A stretch of DNA of 64,000 bases from Anaspis maculata (taxonomy: Eukaryota; Arthropoda; Insecta; Coleoptera; Scraptiidae). Shown here piece by piece: positions 1 to 10,896 of the stretch (its first letter is position 1; each line of letters opens with the position of its first letter). Below the pieces are notes generated by a model. That model did not search any database. It was not told the DNA's origin and saw only the letters and a list, made by a program, of their open reading frames with translations. The position numbers and the translations under genes were made by a program. The stretch spans positions 54,121,306-54,185,305 of the forward strand of contig OX421963.1 in the NCBI GenBank assembly GCA_949128115.1. Reading direction: 5' to 3'.

Positions 1-190
1 ATCCACGAACATGTAGTATAGCTGGACTGCTAATCCCCCACATTCTCCCAACAATTTATGACCCCTCCTCTGGAAGTCGTCATCTTATTAAGCACCGGTA
101 CCCAAAAGTCCCAAAACGTTTGGTAGCGGCCTCGAGAGTGGCTTTCAATATTCAACGGAGCAGTTTTATGTATTGATGACTATGACTATA

Positions 191-1107
191 CAGGTGTCCG
201 TTTTTCAAGGCTAAGCATGGGTATCTCGCTTATCTTTAGAGATACAGAGTCGGTTAAATTAGAAAAAAGTTGCGAATTTTTATGACGATCAATGATCCAA
301 AAAGATATTTGACTTGTCAGTTTTAGTTTTCGAGATATCGAGAAAAAACAGAAATTTGTAATTTTTGTTTTTATTTTTTATTTGAAAAACGGTTGAAGGT
401 AGCCTTTTCTTATCAAGACATTGTGCAGGCACTTTTCCAAGGGGAATTCATTGTTGCCAAAATCTTCATTCTAGCTTTCAAAACAACCGAGATATGACAT
501 TCAACTTTTTTCTCTTATGGGCGCCATATTGGATTTTGACATTTTTGAATACAATACTTTTTTCTGGATACAACGATGTGTCACATGCCACTGTTGAATT
601 CATGCTTTTGAGCAAAAAATATTTTTTTTATTTTTCAAAGAGTGCTTTGGAAACAAAATCAGCACCGACAATAAAATAAACGTGAATGTTAAACATTTAT
701 TCAACAGTGACATGTGGCACATCGTTGTAACCAGAAAAGAATACCGTATTCAAAAATATCAAAATCCAATATGGCGCCCATTAGATCAAAAAGTTAAATG
801 TCGTATCTCGGTTATTTTGAAAGCTAGAATAAAGATTTTGGCAGCTTTGGATTTCCCTTGAAAAAGTGCCCTGACAATATCTAGATTAGAAAAGGCCACC
901 TTCAACCGTGTTTTGGACAAAAAATAAAATCAAAAATTCAAATTCCTGTTTTCTCACGATATCTCAAAAACTAAAATCGATACGTCAAATTTCTTTTTGG
1001 ATCATTGATTGTCATGAAAATGCGCAACTTTTTCCTAATTTAACCGACTTTGTATCTCTCAAGATAAGCGAGATACCCATGCTTAGCCTCGAAAAACGGA
1101 CACCCTG
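191..1107. mobile_element. Fold-back element, CAGGGTG family, copy 1
   Basis: The two halves are inverted copies of each other. The left end reads CAGGTGTCCGTTTTTC and the right end GAAAAACGGACACCCTG. Both ends are flanked by TA (189-190 and 1108-1109), which suggests a TA target duplication. The arms run almost to the middle near position 650. No transposase is visible, so this is a non-autonomous element; the short ORFs in the arms are chance. A second copy follows after 115 bp. Confidence 0.75.
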
Positions 1108-1222
1108 TATATTCTATTTTATAAATATATATAATTTTAGTGTATATTTATAATTTTAAGCTGAATTTGTTACCGATCCATGAAGATTTGCAAGAGTTTA
1201 CCGTTATTACCAAGGATGTCTA

Positions 1223-2159
1223 CAGGGTGTCCGTTTTTCGAGACTAAGCATGGGTATCTCGCTTATCTTGAGAGATACAAAGTCGGTTAAATTAGGAAAA
1301 AGTTGCGCATTTTTATGAAGATCAATGATTCAAAAAGAAATTTGACGCATCGATTTTCGTTTTTGAGATATCGTGAAAAAGCAGGAATTTCAATTTTTGT
1401 TTTTATTTTTTATTCAACAAACGGTTAAAGGTTGCCTTTTCTAATCTAGACATTGTCAGGGCACTTTTTCGAGGGGAATCCAAAGCTGCCAAAATCTTTA
1501 TTCTAGCTCTCGAAGCAATCGAGATACGACATTCAACTTTTTTCTCTAATTTCTCTAATTCTCAATCTTTTCATATTGGATTTTGATATTTTTGAATACG
1601 GTATTCTTTTCTGGTTACAACGATGCGTGCCACATGTCATTGATGAATAAATGTTCAACATTTACGTTTTTTTATTGTCCATGCTGATTTTGTTTCCAAA
1701 GCACTCTTTGAAATATAAAATTTTTTTTTTGCTCAAAAGCATGAATGTGCTCAAACAGTGGCATGTGACACATCATTGTAACCAGAAAAAATATTGTATT
1801 CAAAAATGTCAAAATCCAATATGGCGCCCATAAGAGAAAAAAAGTTGAATGTCATATCTCGGTTGTTTTGGAAGCTAGAATGAAGATTTTGGCAACATTG
1901 AATTCTCCTTGGAAAAGTGCCTTCACAATGTCTTAATTAGAAAAAGCTACCTTCAACCGTTTTTCAAATAAAAAATAAAAACGAAAATTACAAATTTCTA
2001 TTTTTTCTCGATATCTCGAAAACTAAAACTGACAAGTCAAATATCTTTTTGGATCATTGATCGTCATGAAAATTCGCAACTTTTTCCTAATTTAACCGAC
2101 TCTGTATCTCTAAAGATAAGCGAGATACCCATGCTTAGCCTCGAAAAACGGACACCCTG
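1223..2159. mobile_element. Fold-back element, CAGGGTG family, copy 2
   Basis: This has the same architecture and the same end sequences as the element at 191-1107 (CAGGGTGTCCGTTTTTCGAG at the left, its complement at the right). It is flanked by TA at 1221-1222 and 2160-2161. It is a diverged copy, so the two probably inserted separately rather than arising by a recent duplication. No coding capacity. Confidence 0.75.
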
Positions 2160-2739
2160 TATACTACTGGCTGGATAATAAACTTCGCTGCCATCTTGAA
2201 GCTTGATCTGACGCTGTGCCCGTCGGGATTGTCATCGTGACATTCGTGACGGACGCCGCCAGCCTCTTGTACATCCATGGCGAATATTAGCTATTCTCTG
2301 TGGCGAATTATCGTTAATTATGCCGCGCAAGCCCATTAGTGTTCACAACAAGCGGACCCCGTAACATAACACACTTTTTGTTGGAAGTAATTGACTAATT
2401 GCTATCATTTTACAAGACCGGGCGAAGGACCGGGCCTGGCAGCAAACTTCTGAACGACAGTTTCGAGTGTGCTCTGGTGTGCTCCGAGTGAACGTCACTA
2501 TGGTTACGGGTGACACTTTGCCCGTCGGGATTGTCAAATCTCAGCTTCACCTTTTCACGTCAAAACCGGCCAAGCTTCTTGTCCAGTTAGTATAGACGTC
2601 CTTGGTTATTACATAGAACGTTTGAGGTTCACTGGAAAAATTTTCGCTCGGTGACAGTCGGTGCTTGGCTGTCAGTGCCGCGCCATCTTGATCTGGGATA
2701 ATATCTTGATTTCTGGTTTTGATTTCGGCGACTTGTACC
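2160..2739. other. Intergenic stretch with one short direct repeat
   Basis: No gene is recognised. The only internal structure seen is a 17-bp exact direct repeat, GCCCGTCGGGATTGTCA, at about 2218-2234 and 2520-2536. Confidence 0.5.
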
Positions 2740-2955
2740 TATATCCCGTTCACTTTTTATTTTCAGTAGAATAAGTTTTTGAATAAAAAATAAAGTGACA
2801 AGCTGGGGGGCTACGGCTACGGCTGATGGCACCTGCAAAGTTTTAGATCAAAACTATCAGCGGCCGTCAGCCGTATCTCCCCAGCGCTCCAGATAGTCAC
2901 TTTATTTTTGCTACAAAAAGTCATTCTACTGACAATGAAAAGTGAACGGGATATA
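2740..2955. mobile_element. TATATCCC hairpin MITE, copy 1
   Basis: A 216-bp near-perfect inverted repeat beginning TATATCCCGTTCACTTTT and ending with the complement. Each arm carries an AATAAAGTGACAAGCTGG-like block and a GGCTACGG-rich inner part. Further copies lie at 31682, 33034, 38168 (split) and 39312. It is too short to code for anything. Confidence 0.85.
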
Positions 2956-3103
2956 CCTAGGTAAACTCGTAGAATCAGACCGTTGCCGTGGCAGGTGATG
3001 CCAACCGTTGAAAATAAAAATCTTAGTGACTACATAATCTCATGGCAGCGCCCTCCTGGCGTCATTTCCCTCTCTGCTATCATCTGTCCAGCTATACTAC
3101 AGG

Positions 3104-3259
3104 TTCGTGGGCTCATCGCATGTCGAAGTTTGCACTGCAGTTTTTTCAAATTCACGGAATGTGCAAATTCCATTTTGAAAAAAATACCGTCGGGAAACCT
3201 AAACTGTGTCGATTTTGAAAATGAGTCTACACGTTGGAAATGGTCTTCATTGTCAAAGG
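3104..3259. repeat. Older dispersed repeat, left part, split by the 9.1-kb insertion
   Basis: About 130 bp here matches 29011-29147 in the same orientation. The last part continues across the 3260-12381 insertion into 12390-12490, which matches 29690-29820. The second copy therefore shows the uninterrupted state and fixes the insertion point. Confidence 0.7.
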
Positions 3260-3270
3260 TAGGGATGGGC

Positions 3271-3400
3271 GATATCGTGATCGGGGTATCAAAGTTTGAT
3301 AAGAAAAAAATATCGATAAGTATTGATATATCAAATATCAATCATTATCGAAGTATCAAAAATTGATAATTGCCAAAATTTCAGTATGAAAATAAGAATA
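3271..3400. repeat. ATCGAT/ATATCAA terminal array, left
   Basis: Dense short repeats of ATATCGAT, TGATATATCAA and TATCAAAATTGAT type lie just inside the left end of the composite element. A similar array lies at its right end. Such subterminal repeats are often transposase-binding clusters, but here that is inference. Confidence 0.6.
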
Positions 3401-3439
3401 TCAAGTAATAATATGGAAAAAATTATTATCGATGGTCAT

Positions 3440-4440
3440 CCCAGGGGCTTAGAGCAGAGACATGCGTCTGGGACTTGGGGCGAGGTTTCCTGCATTCTTG
3501 CATGATAAATGAAACTTAGGTACTTCTTTTGGTGGCCTTAGGTTTTCTATCTTGTTATTCATTAATATTTTGATGATGTTAGCGCGGTACATTAAGACGG
3601 CAGCCTTCCGAATGAAGACTGCATTAACAAAGTTCAGGGATTAGGAACGCAGCGCACGAATCAGTCAAGAAATAATAGTCACCACAACAATTTAAACTTT
3701 AATAAACAACAAACAAGAAAAGGTATATCAGAATTACAAATCAAACTCAAAATACAGATTCGATGAAGAGCAGCTAACGCCTGAGTGGCTTGGCGGAGGT
3801 AGGCTGCGAGCGCCGAGAGGCGTTCTGAAAGTGAAACGTCGGTAAAATGCACTGAAGGTAGACAATTCCCGGATGACGGGATAGCGAATGAACGGTACGA
3901 TAAAAGGACTTACTCTACGTCACGGCAATGGATGGTCACCGAGCAAGGTAGCTGTTGGCAGCGGGACTTACGGTCCGGGGCTGGCTAGCCGCGACGGCCG
4001 GCTGAAGGTTGGTAGCCACGTGCGGTGGATGGCCGGCTGGAAGCCGAAAAATACGTCCCGAATCTCACTGGAACAGCTTCTCCTGGACTGGCCGCTGGCT
4101 AGGATGCCGTGGATGGGCTTCCGTTCGAGCGATATTGCCGGATTATGGCCTATTAACAAGATGGCGGCCGGACTGATTGATTGCACAGGTGGGTAGGTAA
4201 CGCTTGTTTCACCACGACTTGGCACTGGCCCCGATTGCAGAAGACTGGTCCCGTGGTGGGGTAAGACTCGTCGGTGGAACCCCGCTGGTCTCTTCGCCGA
4301 ACTCGGTGTCGAGGCGCCCCGAACATCGACGAGGGAAACAGGAGGGGCTGTGGCAACAGAAGGAGTACTATGGGTTGGCTACCCTCAGTGCATAAAATGG
4401 GAATAAATTGAACACGGATGAAACATACTCCCCACCAAAA
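3440..4440 (-). other. GC-richer segment, possibly an LTR remnant
   Basis: No protein is recognised. Read on the - strand it starts with a purine-rich run (GGTGGGGAGTATG, near 4425-4437), carries a GC-rich body, and near 3690-3710 has an ATTAAAGTTTAAATTG block that could be a polyadenylation region. This order (purine tract, U3-like body, poly(A) signal) resembles an LTR, but no second copy or clear TG...CA ends were found. It could also be unrelated captured DNA. Confidence 0.25.
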
Positions 4441-4710
4441 TACCACGCAGGGTATTTTCAAAAGTCAAAATGGAATAAAATGAAAATAGGTAAAGGAAAA
4501 CGCAAACAAAATGAACAGGCACAATAGACAATTCGCCTTTCTCGCTGTCATGGAAAAATGTGAATTGTCATGCGCGGAAAAACTGGCGGGAATTAGCTGG
4601 GGACCCTAGTTTTTTGAAATTGTCGACCGCGAGTGCGAGTGAGGACATAACCCAACTTTTTCGTTCAATTTTTACTTCAAACTTCAAAGTTCCACTCAAC
4701 TCACTGCATT

Positions 4711-4938
4711 ATGCCGAAGTGCTGTATTGCTCATTGCCCCAATTCTTCAAGGAAAACGACGGGAGTGCCTATGTTTCTTTTCCCGCGAAATATCAATTCA
4801 AGAAAAAAGTGGATGAAAGAGGTGGCGACACAAAACAGGCGGTATCCAGAGACGTCAGTAATGATTTTGATCGAATTGTCCCCGCTCATACACACCCCAC
4901 GACTCTCGAAGAATGTTTTCAGAATATCGAACTTGTAG
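4711..4938 (+). pseudogene. THAP zinc-finger remnant
   Basis: The reading frame opens MPKCCIAHCPNSSRKT and continues FPRNINSRKKWMKEV. This matches the start of a THAP domain: Met-Pro, a Cys pair (C4 or C5 with C9), a Phe-Pro and an invariant Trp after a basic run. The expected second zinc-ligand pair (Cys and His) is missing from this frame. A shifted frame (about 4876-4925) has a weak likeness to it (AHTHPTTLEECF), suggesting a frameshift. No further exon of a THAP protein or transposase follows. It is probably a broken piece of a THAP-bearing transposon or gene. Confidence 0.45.
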
Positions 4939-4959
4939 TCTTTCAACATAGCTAGACGT

Positions 4960-6340
4960 TTTGTCCATTTTACATTATTATGACCGACCATGGCTGAACC
5001 AACTCAGTCACGATCTACTTGCTATATCACTGATTTATTCGATTTGATTATCCACTCACTCTATCACTATCAATCACACTTTCACTAACGCAGGAACACA
5101 GGAGAACTTATTTGAAACGTACGATTCAACGGTACGATGCACGGCGGGAGAAAGAGCAAAATAGCCTAGGAGGATATAAGAATAGGGAGGGAGTATAACC
5201 CAGCTTGTGGACGGGGGGAAATGAAGCCGGGTGACGTAAGGGGTGAGGTAGCAACTACGCCCAAAAATTGCATCTAGTGCCAAGGGTTTTTTGACTTTTG
5301 TAATTTGAATTGACATTATTGAAATAATTTGAAACTATTTGAGGTTATTGAGAATTTTTTGGTTGACATGAAATGAGTCCTGCGTGGTATCTTTTATCTT
5401 TGTGCCTGGATCTTGTTTGGGTGTGGGTGGTGCTTCATCTATAAGAGCTGAATAGATCAGCTCTCCCAAATGTGGGAAAGACAGAGGCTACGTGCGCTGG
5501 ATACCATATGATGTATGAAGAATATCCCATCAATGCGAGCCGAAGCTGCCGAAGAGAAGATGCCTCTACCTGTAGCATAGGGTTGCCCGATGTTTCAGTA
5601 GAATGTTCAACAAGGATGACAATGACCAGCAAATTCCAAAAATAATAAGCAGAAAATGAGCAGTTCGATTCTACCCTCCTAGATTCTACCACGTATTTGT
5701 GAGGTCAGCACTGTTAATACACCTAATGATGATCTACATTCTGTGATCACACTGAACAGCGAAAGAGGTACTCTGGAAACCTTGTCATCAGCCAATCTTA
5801 AGGTCTGTGTAGACTTCAATGGCCATGGCAAAATTACAATGAAAAGTACCTAGGTACCTATCTTGGTGGAACTCCTACTGCTACGGACTATCACCTACCA
5901 CGAAGTTAGTGACAAAAATGCCAATAAGTAGAAGTAAGTGGAATCCAACGATCATCTTTAGGAAGGGTGTGGCTGGATCTGGTGCAGCACAAGCGTCATA
6001 GACTGACACTGACAAGAGCGACAGCTTGCAGAAATTGACGTGGAAATAATCAGTTTCAATGGTAAAGTGATAAAAATTTTGGGCGTACAAAGATGGCGGA
6101 TATGACATTTCCATGGCTTCACTTTTTATCACGGACCTTCCCTCTCTATTCTTTTATCCTCCTAGAAAATAGCCGAATCACGAGCCGAATTGACGTTGAT
6201 GTTGACGTTGCGCGTCCGAAAATTGACATCGCTGCCATTGCCAACCTCACACCACCAAAACAACCAAAATCGGTACTGCGCGTGACAACTGTAGCTTCTT
6301 GAATAACGGAAAGGGTGAATTGTGCGAAGTGAAAGATAGA
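4960..6340. other. Unassigned stretch inside the composite element
   Basis: No gene is recognised on either strand. The part nearest the BEL integrase (about 5880-6340, read on the - strand) is where its 3' untranslated region and LTR should lie, but no matching second LTR was found in the window. Confidence 0.35.
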
Positions 6341-6346
6341 AACTGC

Positions 6347-7360
6347 TCACTGTCCTGAAGGAAGGGGACAAAGTTTCACCAGTGGGCGTCGCAGAACGTC
6401 TCGTTGAGTGCGGACATCCGCGACGCGACACAGGCCGTCTTTGCCGGGGAAGAGTTTTGTAATTCTGCCTAACCTCCACTTCGGAGAGGAGGCGTTTTCG
6501 TCCTTGATGAGGACTAAAGACCCCACATCTGATGGTTCAAAATGACGTGACTTGTGCCACTTGCCACGTTGGTACAGCGTGTATAGGTATTCATCGCGCC
6601 AACGCACCCAAAAACGCTGATGCATGTTTTGGACCAACTGCCACCGCGACAACCTGCTGCGCTTGAGGTGTGACAAATCTGGGTCAGGTGGGGCTGTTAA
6701 TGCCTCCAAAGTCAGAAAGTGCCCTGGCGTCAATGGACACAAATCATTTGGATCTGTGCTCAACGCTGAAAGTGGCCGTGAGTTGAGCAAGGCCTCAACC
6801 TGTGTGACTAATGTAGTCAGCTCCTCGAAAGTGAGTATTTGCTCACCGATCACTCGAGACAGGTGAGTCTTAGCGGCTTTTATGCCGCTCTCCCACAGTC
6901 CACCGAAGTGTGGACTTGAGGGGGGAATGAAATGCTAATTTATGGTTTCGGATTCCGCGGTGAGCCGCATGGAGTCCGTCAACTGTCTGTTAGCACCTAC
7001 GAAGTTTGTGCCATTGTCACTAAAAATCGTGGAGCACCGCCCGCGCCGGGCAATGAATCGTCGCAGTGCCGCCAAGAAGGCGTCTGTCGAGAGATCGGAG
7101 GCGACCTCAATGTGCAATGCTTTGGTGGCAAAGCACACGAACAGACAGATGTACGCCTTCGTGGTTCTGATGCCGCGAGCGCGCGACATGAGAATTGGGA
7201 AAGGGTCCCCATAGTCGACTCCAACGCAGCTAAACGGCTTCAGCTGGGAAACTCGCGAAGAGGGAAGGTCGCCCATGGCGGGAACAAAAGTGCGAGGCTT
7301 AGTCCTGAAGCAACGGTAGCACGAGGCAAGACAGTGCCGTACCGCGCGTCGAGTGGACAA
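6347..7360 (-). pseudogene. BEL/Pao integrase core and C-terminal segment
   Basis: The first catalytic Asp is in VGVDYGDPF and the second in SDNGTNFVGA. A nonsense codon at 6932-6934 interrupts the frame. The same frame then gives PPSSPHFGGLWE, with the third catalytic Glu context, and a C-terminal tail with WRLGRITKLFPGKDG typical of BEL integrases. The final residues lie at about 6347. The one visible nonsense codon suggests this part decayed less than the RT. Confidence 0.8.
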
Positions 7361-7363
7361 AAT

Positions 7364-8028
7364 CTAGAAATTCTGCTGCAGGAGATAGCACGTATTGTTG
7401 AGCTCGGGGTGACAGTGTCTGGAATTAACCTGTCGAATGGTAAGTTCCGTTAGGACGTGACGGGAAGGAAGAAGAGCAGGGTGTCTGGTTTCAAAGGGCA
7501 GGTCTGGGCAGTGCTTCAAACGTCCACCAACCCGCAAAATTCCGTGTCGGTCCAAAAAGGGAGCAAGAGCACGAAAAGGTTTCGCACAAGGCTGGCCAGA
7601 GCGAAGAGCCGAGATCTCAGAGGCAAAGACCCGTTGTTGGACCTGCTTCACCAGAAGAAGTAGAGCTGAATGAAGCTCAGAATCTGTCAAACCACCGCTG
7701 CGGCGATCCGACCGCTTGTCACAGTTGTGAGCAAAGCGAAGACAATATGCAATGATGCCTTGGATTTTGCGCAACGATGAGAAGCGATCAAACAACGAGT
7801 CGATATCAATGGCCGGTGGAGGTGGAACTCGCACCGCCTTGACCAATTTGCGCTCCTCGGGCGGAGCATCTCAAGACGGTGGTGAGACTTGGGCAGGCCA
7901 ACACGCTGTAGGTTGAACCAGGAAGGATGGTCCTGACCACCACAACGAACAAGAGACAATTTCTGACGGAAACAAACCCCGCGAAGCTGGGTCCGCGGGA
8001 TTATCGGCAGTACCAACATGCCTCCAAT
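7364..8028 (-). pseudogene. BEL/Pao pre-integrase and zinc-binding segment
   Basis: After a frameshifted portion with TADNPADPASRG and a SLWWSGPSW-like block, the frame at 7846-7364 encodes an N-terminal integrase region ending in NTCYLLQQNF. A TAG codon at 7361-7363 sits where BEL integrases normally have Trp, so it looks like a simple point mutation. The same frame resumes downstream with the Cys pair of the zinc-binding motif (CLASCYRC). Confidence 0.75.
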
Positions 8029-10020
8029 AAGGCATTTCCACATGACGTCACGAGCTCGTCAGTGTTGCCAACCTAGTTGAATTTATAACGTCAAAAAAGT
8101 GTTAGGGAACAACCCGCGTTGTTATGATTGTAAAAAAGTACTTTTTTGATATTTTGGATACAGTAGGAAGCAAGTTTGTGCGTGATAATTGTTCACGAAA
8201 CTCTGGCGCTTCGATCAATACTGTAGTTGGAGATGTGCTGCCCCAAATAGCTCAATAAACAAGGAAGTTTAGTGGAGTGCTTAAATCATTTTCGTCGAAA
8301 AAAAAAAGAAATCCGTGGCTTTTTCGGAAAACTAGATTCCTGGAAGAAAATAGCATCTCAGGAAGTATCTCAAAGTGCCAAGAAATGCGACTCAAAGACA
8401 TCTGGGAAGGAGAAAATATGCCAGTTTATTATCCTGCCGATAAGGTAAAAAGCTGACTAAATTGTTAGAATACAGAATAAATGTGAGATGATTTTACAAA
8501 TTATCCATTACTAAGCGCCCTTCTGATCTCAGAAAGTATGGCTGTGGCAAAAACTGTGACCTGTGGCGATCGTGAAATGGGAAAATCCAGCGACCAAGGA
8601 ATTTCTAAGTTGACCACAATGTTACCTCAAATCCTGCTTACAAGAAGAAATTTCAGGATTTTTCAAGCAATGTGTCTTGCCGCGATGAAGCCATCAACTG
8701 AAAATTCAAGATTGTCAAGTCAGGTGTACGATTTGGTCAACAGAAGATGAAGATACTCGGAGCCGATCCCATCTGGTTCACATGTGCTTATATCACAGCA
8801 AATATTACAACTACAGTGAAGTAGAAAATGGAAACTATTGTCAATTCAAACATCTAGGCTTGTGAAAGCAATGGAGAAAGCATGACTAGAGATGTAGAGG
8901 GCTCAATGAACGTGAACGTTGGATTGGAGTTTGGAGTGGTTGAATCTTTTTTTGAGGAAAAAATGAGGAATTCATGGTTTTCTCGAAACGCTGGGGCTCG
9001 TGGAAGTACGAGGCATCACAGAATGTATTCCAAAGCGCCAAGAAATGGAAAGGAGGAAGGAATGAATACACTTAAAAAAATATACGGAGGTTGTACTGAT
9101 AACAATTAGGATGGGTAACTAAATGGCTGTAATATAGTTATGATGTTTGCACAAAATTATCTGTTGCTAAGCCTATCTAGTTTCAAGAAGTACCTGTGTC
9201 AAGAATTGTGGCCTTCGGCAATCTAAAAATGGGAAAATCTACGGACTGAGGAATTGCTACGTCGACCACAATTTGGAGTCTAGAATCCTCAATAGAGCAA
9301 TAAATATTTGTATTTTTAAGAAATGTGTCTTGACACAATCAAGTTGTAGTTGAAAATTCAATATCGTTAAATCAGGTGTAAAACTTCTGTCAAGAAGGGC
9401 TCCGGTGACCGAATACATCTTCGGTGGCCGAACAGCTGTTTGAGTTAAACTTCCATGTTTTGCCCCTGTCCATATTCTACAACCGAAGTGAAGACATTCC
9501 TGCACTTTCAAAATATAAAATATAAACAAAAACTATTGTTTGTTTCTTTAATCCAGCAGTAAAAGCTGGGCCTCAAGTATTTGGGTGATTAGGAAGCACA
9601 AACCGAAGAGGTACATACCTAGCCCCACACAAGGCATCCAGCAATGCCGGGAACGTAAACCTCCAACATTCAGGTGAGGTTTGGTGGCAAAGTTCATGCC
9701 TAATTTTGTCGGAAAATATGAATTTTCACCACTACCCTGTGCAATTAACCTAACATGCTTGGCTTGCTTTTTCACAAAAAACACACTTTTCCAGGAGAAC
9801 TTATTTTGCAGGCGCATTAAGGACATTGCTTTGAGCTTGATACAAAAGTTTCAAACTCAAACTCAAAAAGGTAGCCGAGAAAAAAAATGCAGAAACTGGA
9901 ACTCCATAAGCGCCCTGTAGTTTGCCTGTAGTTTGGTTGTCCCCGAACATTATTTGGTTCAAAGTTGGCGGGCAATTCTGGACAGTTGGCAACACTACTG
10001 TGACGTCAATGGAAATGCCT
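8029..10020. mobile_element. 2-kb TIR element inserted in BEL, AAT target duplication
   Basis: The ends are inverted: AAGGCATTTCCACATGACGT at the left and the complement of AGGCATTTCCATTGACGTCA at the right, with GTGTTGCCAAC further in. AAT lies at both 8026-8028 and 10021-10023. Without the element and one AAT copy, the flanking BEL coding sequence becomes continuous across the RNase H to integrase spacer, which confirms the junction. The inside holds an imperfect direct duplication offset by about 655-660 bp (8300-8760 versus 8950-9400). No transposase was recognised. Confidence 0.75.
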
Positions 10021-10023
10021 AAT

Positions 10024-10364
10024 TCTCAAGGGGAACGCGTTGTTGGACATGCTCGACGTGGTGGGCGACAAAAGTCTTCCACCGATGAGACGGAGAACGA
10101 ATCCAATTGAGGACCACTGTGGAATCAGACCACGCAAAAATTTCGCTGAACTCAACGATTCCGGAGAGAGCCTGAACGGCGAATGTCACAAGATCGGACA
10201 GCAATACGGCTGCACAGAGCTCAAGACGAGGAATGGTTAAAAGCTTGACAGGAGCTACCTTGGATTTTGAGATTAACAAATGGACCACAGGAATACCATC
10301 GCGAATGAAGCGAACATACAAAACGGCTGCGTAGCCGGACTCTGATGCTTCGCAGAACGCATGC
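10024..10364 (-). pseudogene. BEL/Pao RNase H segment
   Basis: Read on the - strand, the segment carries HAFCEASESGYAAV, LTIPRLELCAAVL and WSDSTVVLNWI, the three landmark blocks of the BEL RNase H. It is bounded by two insertions. A GGGTGC MITE (10368-10815) adds a spurious N-terminus to the visible ORF, and the 8029-10020 element cuts the coding sequence at the VPLEN block. Confidence 0.8.
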
Positions 10365-10367
10365 AAT

Positions 10368-10815
10368 GGGTGCTTTCCACCTAGCTCCAAGTTTGGTACA
10401 CCTTCCATTTGCGCACGTGCGGGTTCCAAACGGTGCTTTCCATCTACGTGTTCTTACCTGGTTTTGTGCCGTCCGGTGGATCACCTAAAATTTTGTGCCG
10501 TCGGAAGGCACACCGGAAACGGATTCGACAAATGACGTACCGTCAGCTGTAATCCAGCACTCCGTTGTCATATGTCTCTCTCTGTGTCGTTTCATCCATG
10601 CATCCGTGTTTTATTTTATTTCTCTGCAGGGATAACGTACGATCGATTAAGATTTACGCTGCCATTTATTTATTTCTGAATGCCATAGTCATCTTTCGCC
10701 TCCAGACCAGAGATGTCGCGTCGGTCAACGATGCCGGTGCTTTCCATCTAGGTGTACCCAATCGTGGAACATGTTCCGTCTGGTGGTATTTGTACCGTCT
10801 AGGTGGAAAGCACCC
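10368..10815. mobile_element. GGGTGC MITE, long form (448 bp), in BEL
   Basis: It begins GGGTGCTTTCCACCTAG and ends in the complement CTAGGTGGAAAGCACCC. AAT flanks both sides (10365-10367 and 10816-10818), a 3-bp target duplication. A nearly identical long form occurs in reverse orientation at 57504-58142, and a 5'-truncated one at 58160-58528. PIF/Harbinger-type elements make 3-bp duplications; the family here is not proven. Confidence 0.8.
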
Positions 10816-10896
10816 AATTGACAATCAACTGCGGGTACCGGAAAGGTATGACGGGGTATTCGCAAACTGGATAATGTGAGAGCTCCGATTGAAACC

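Noticed and set aside
4153..4461. 102-residue - strand ORF in the GC-rich part of the composite element
   Set aside because: No domain recognised, and its overlap with an equally long + strand ORF suggests base composition, not coding.
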